From NCBI GenBank assembly GCA_021815005.1, contig JAKAHL010000088.1, positions 1-7,745 of the forward strand: DNA of 7,745 bases, written 5' to 3'. The notes beneath the pieces were generated by a model. It searched no databases and was not told the origin of the DNA. It saw nothing but the letters and a program-made list of their open reading frames with translations. Both the position numbers and the translations under genes were made by a program. The stretch comes from Chloroflexota bacterium (GTDB lineage: Bacteria; Chloroflexota; Limnocylindria; Limnocylindrales; CSP1-4). Position 1 is the first letter of the stretch. Each line of letters begins with the position of its first letter. This document shows, piece by piece, positions 6,631-7,745 of this stretch.

Positions 6631-6700
6631 CCCGCCGCGGGGCTGACCCTCGCCGCGGGGCTGGCACCCGCCGAGAGGCTGACACCCGCCGTCAGGCGAC
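6615..6700. repeat. Repeat array filling a convergent gene junction
   Basis: Two exact 16-base copies of CCGCCGCGGGGCTGAC at 6616-6631 and 6632-6647 are followed by three progressively diverged copies, beginning near 6651, 6668 and 6686. Spacing grows from 16 to about 18. Copy one supplies the stop codon of the MFS gene (TGA, 6628-6630). Copy five contains the stop of the minus-strand ApbE gene (TCA at 6692-6694). Units can fold as CCCCG-CCG-CGGGG hairpins, and the first is strongest. The array may thus serve as a two-way transcription terminator, though there are no T runs. Confidence 0.85.
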
Positions 6701-7435
6701 GCGCGCCGCCTCCAGGCCCGGCGAGGTGAACAGCCGGCCGTCAGCGTCTACGGCGGCCACCTCGCAGCCCAGCCGAGCCGCGGCCCAGGCTGGCCCCGGC
6801 TCGCCCATCGCCAGCGCGGCCGTGGCGAGGGCGTCGGCGGTGGCGAGGTCCCGGGCGAGGACCGTGACCGATCGCCAGTGGGTTGGCACGGCGCCGGAGC
6901 GCGCGTCGGTGACGTGGGCGCCGCGCTCGTACAGGCCCGAGGTGGCCACGGCGCCGTCGCGCACGCCGAGCACGAGCACGACGCGCCCGGCATCGTGCGG
7001 GTCCCGGACGCCCACCCGCCACGGGCGACCGGGCTCGGGCTCGCCCGCGCACACGACGTCGCCGCCGAGGTTGAGCGAGAAGTCGCGCGCGCCCGCAGCG
7101 CGCAGGACGTCGGCGGCGCGCTCGGCGGCCCAGCCCTTCACGTAGCCCGACGGGTCGAGGCGCCCGCCGCGGTTGGCGTCGAACGCGCCGTCGCTCTCCG
7201 CCCGCAGGACGGCGCACGCGTCGAGCACCTCTCGAACGTCGGGGTGCGCGTCCTCGAGGGCGAGCTCCCCGCGCTCGAGGCGGCGGATCTCCGACGTCTC
7301 GCGGTACGTGGTGAAGCGCGCCTCGAGGGCCTGGAGCACGGCAACGGCGGCCTCGAGCGCACCCGGCGCCACGCTCACGTCGCGGACGTCGATGCTGACC
7401 GTGGTGCCCATCACGGGCGCGACGAGCGTCGGCAT
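6692..7435 (-). CDS. apbE: FAD:protein FMN transferase (ApbE family)
   Basis: This 247-residue enzyme takes the FMN part of FAD and joins it through a phosphoester bond to a Thr of a target protein, using Mg2+. Family motifs in order: APVMGT (6-11); FTTYRETSEI (41-50); SDGAFDANRGGRLDPSGYVKGWA (81-103), where K100 is in the usual G-x-x-K-G position; LNLGGDVVCAG (121-131); ATSGLYER (164-171); HVTDARSG (174-181); and DLATADALATAALAMG (196-211), with the D201/T205 pair matching the Mg-binding D-x-x-x-T region. It is shorter than lipoprotein ApbE proteins (usually above 300) because it starts directly at the MGT region, with no signal peptide or lipobox. The upstream FMN-binding gene ends only three bases before this ATG, so they are one operon and probably translationally coupled; no strong ribosome binding site is seen. 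Its stop codon lies inside a repeat unit. Confidence 0.93.
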   Translation of the reverse strand: MPTLVAPVMGTTVSIDVRDVSVAPGALEAAVAVLQALEARFTTYRETSEIRRLERGELALEDAHPDVREVLDACAVLRAESDGAFDANRGGRLDPSGYVKGWAAERAADVLRAAGARDFSLNLGGDVVCAGEPEPGRPWRVGVRDPHDAGRVVLVLGVRDGAVATSGLYERGAHVTDARSGAVPTHWRSVTVLARDLATADALATAALAMGEPGPAWAAARLGCEVAAVDADGRLFTSPGLEAARVA

Positions 7436-7438
7436 CGC

Positions 7439-7745
7439 TCAGCCGGCGGCCTGCTCGACCGCCTTCGACTGGTCCAGCGCGGCCTGGAGCGAGGAGAGGT
7501 AGGACTCGCTGGTCCAGGTGGCCCCGCTGATCGTGTCCACGCTGGCCCCCTGGGCAGCGATCACGGCCTGCGTCAGCATCGGCACGGCCTGGCTGTTGAT
7601 CCGGCTCGAGCGCCCGTCCTGCGGCGCCTGCAGCACGCTGACCGAGATGATCCGGCCGCCGCTGATGGACACGCCGACCTGGAACTGGCCCCACGGCTCT
7701 CCCACCGCGGTGCCGACGAAGGTCCCGTCAGCGTAGGTCCGGCCG
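7439..7745 (-). CDS. FMN-binding domain protein (5' part outside window)
   Basis: The reading frame is open to the window end, so only the C-terminal 101 residues or so are seen. It is not a complete small gene: the family's conserved start YADGTFVGTAV lies upstream of the GTG at 7705. The visible domain runs from that block through WGQFQVGVSISGGRIISVSV to the flavinylation motif SGATWTSESY. The acceptor Thr should be the last T of SGATWT, encoded at 7511-7513. This is the domain type of RnfG/NqrC and many Gram-positive electron carriers. The protein ends soon after (KAVEQAAG), so the FMN domain is C-terminal and any signal peptide or membrane anchor lies outside the window. The ApbE gene directly downstream is the enzyme expected to load the FMN. 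Such pairs often accompany ferric-reductase-like membrane proteins, which could lie beyond the window; that is inference. Confidence 0.9.
   Translation of the reverse strand, partial: GRTYADGTFVGTAVGEPWGQFQVGVSISGGRIISVSVLQAPQDGRSSRINSQAVPMLTQAVIAAQGASVDTISGATWTSESYLSSLQAALDQSKAVEQAAG

Noticed and set aside
7439..7705. Complete 88-residue FMN-binding protein starting at the GTG at 7705
   Set aside because: The frame stays open to the window end and the family's conserved YADGTFVGTAV block lies upstream of that GTG, so the gene is cut by the window.

Overview
The window looks like chromosomal DNA from a very GC-rich bacterium (over 70% G+C by eye, codon third positions almost all G or C). The mix of genes is a DUF1015 protein, a 14-helix DHA2-type exporter, a NodB-type deacetylase with Pro/Ser/Thr-rich flanks, a second MFS carrier, and an ApbE/FMN-binding pair. 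It would fit a high-GC Chloroflexota (Limnocylindria-like) or an actinobacterial lineage. This placement is an inference; there is no rRNA or marker gene to settle it.

Layout, left to right. (1) 49-1311, minus: a full-length DUF1015 protein, read from a near-consensus sigma-70-type promoter whose -10 box lies so close to the ATG that the mRNA is probably leaderless. (2) 1312-1857: a 546-base non-coding stretch. It holds that promoter with two adjacent palindromes, a 28/29-base tandem repeat array, a perfect 16-base palindrome, and two further arrays of 18-base period. (3) 1858-2319, plus: a 153-residue soluble protein I do not recognise. (4) 2303-4108, minus: a 601-residue DHA2-family MFS exporter, overlapping the previous gene tail to tail by 17 bases. 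(5) A 118-base divergent promoter region, then 4227-5228, plus: a membrane-anchored or secreted polysaccharide deacetylase-like protein. (6) 5383-6630, plus: a 415-residue MFS transporter. (7) A 16-19-base repeat array at 6615-6700 that fills the gap between convergent genes and contains both of their stop codons. (8) 6692-7435 and 7439-7745 (cut by the window end), minus: an ApbE flavin transferase and, just upstream of it, the FMN-binding-domain protein that is its likely substrate.

How the genes work together: the only strong functional link is the last pair. ApbE joins FMN to the Thr of an S-G-A-T-x-T motif, and the neighbouring protein carries exactly that motif, so they probably make a covalently flavinylated electron carrier. 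The remaining genes look like independent housekeeping or envelope/transport genes in alternating orientation. I see no defence system, prophage, transposon, CRISPR or RNA gene. The most unusual content is non-coding: short-period GC-rich repeat arrays, two of which share a TGCCCGCCnnGCGGTCA core, and one of which has taken over the 3' ends of two genes.
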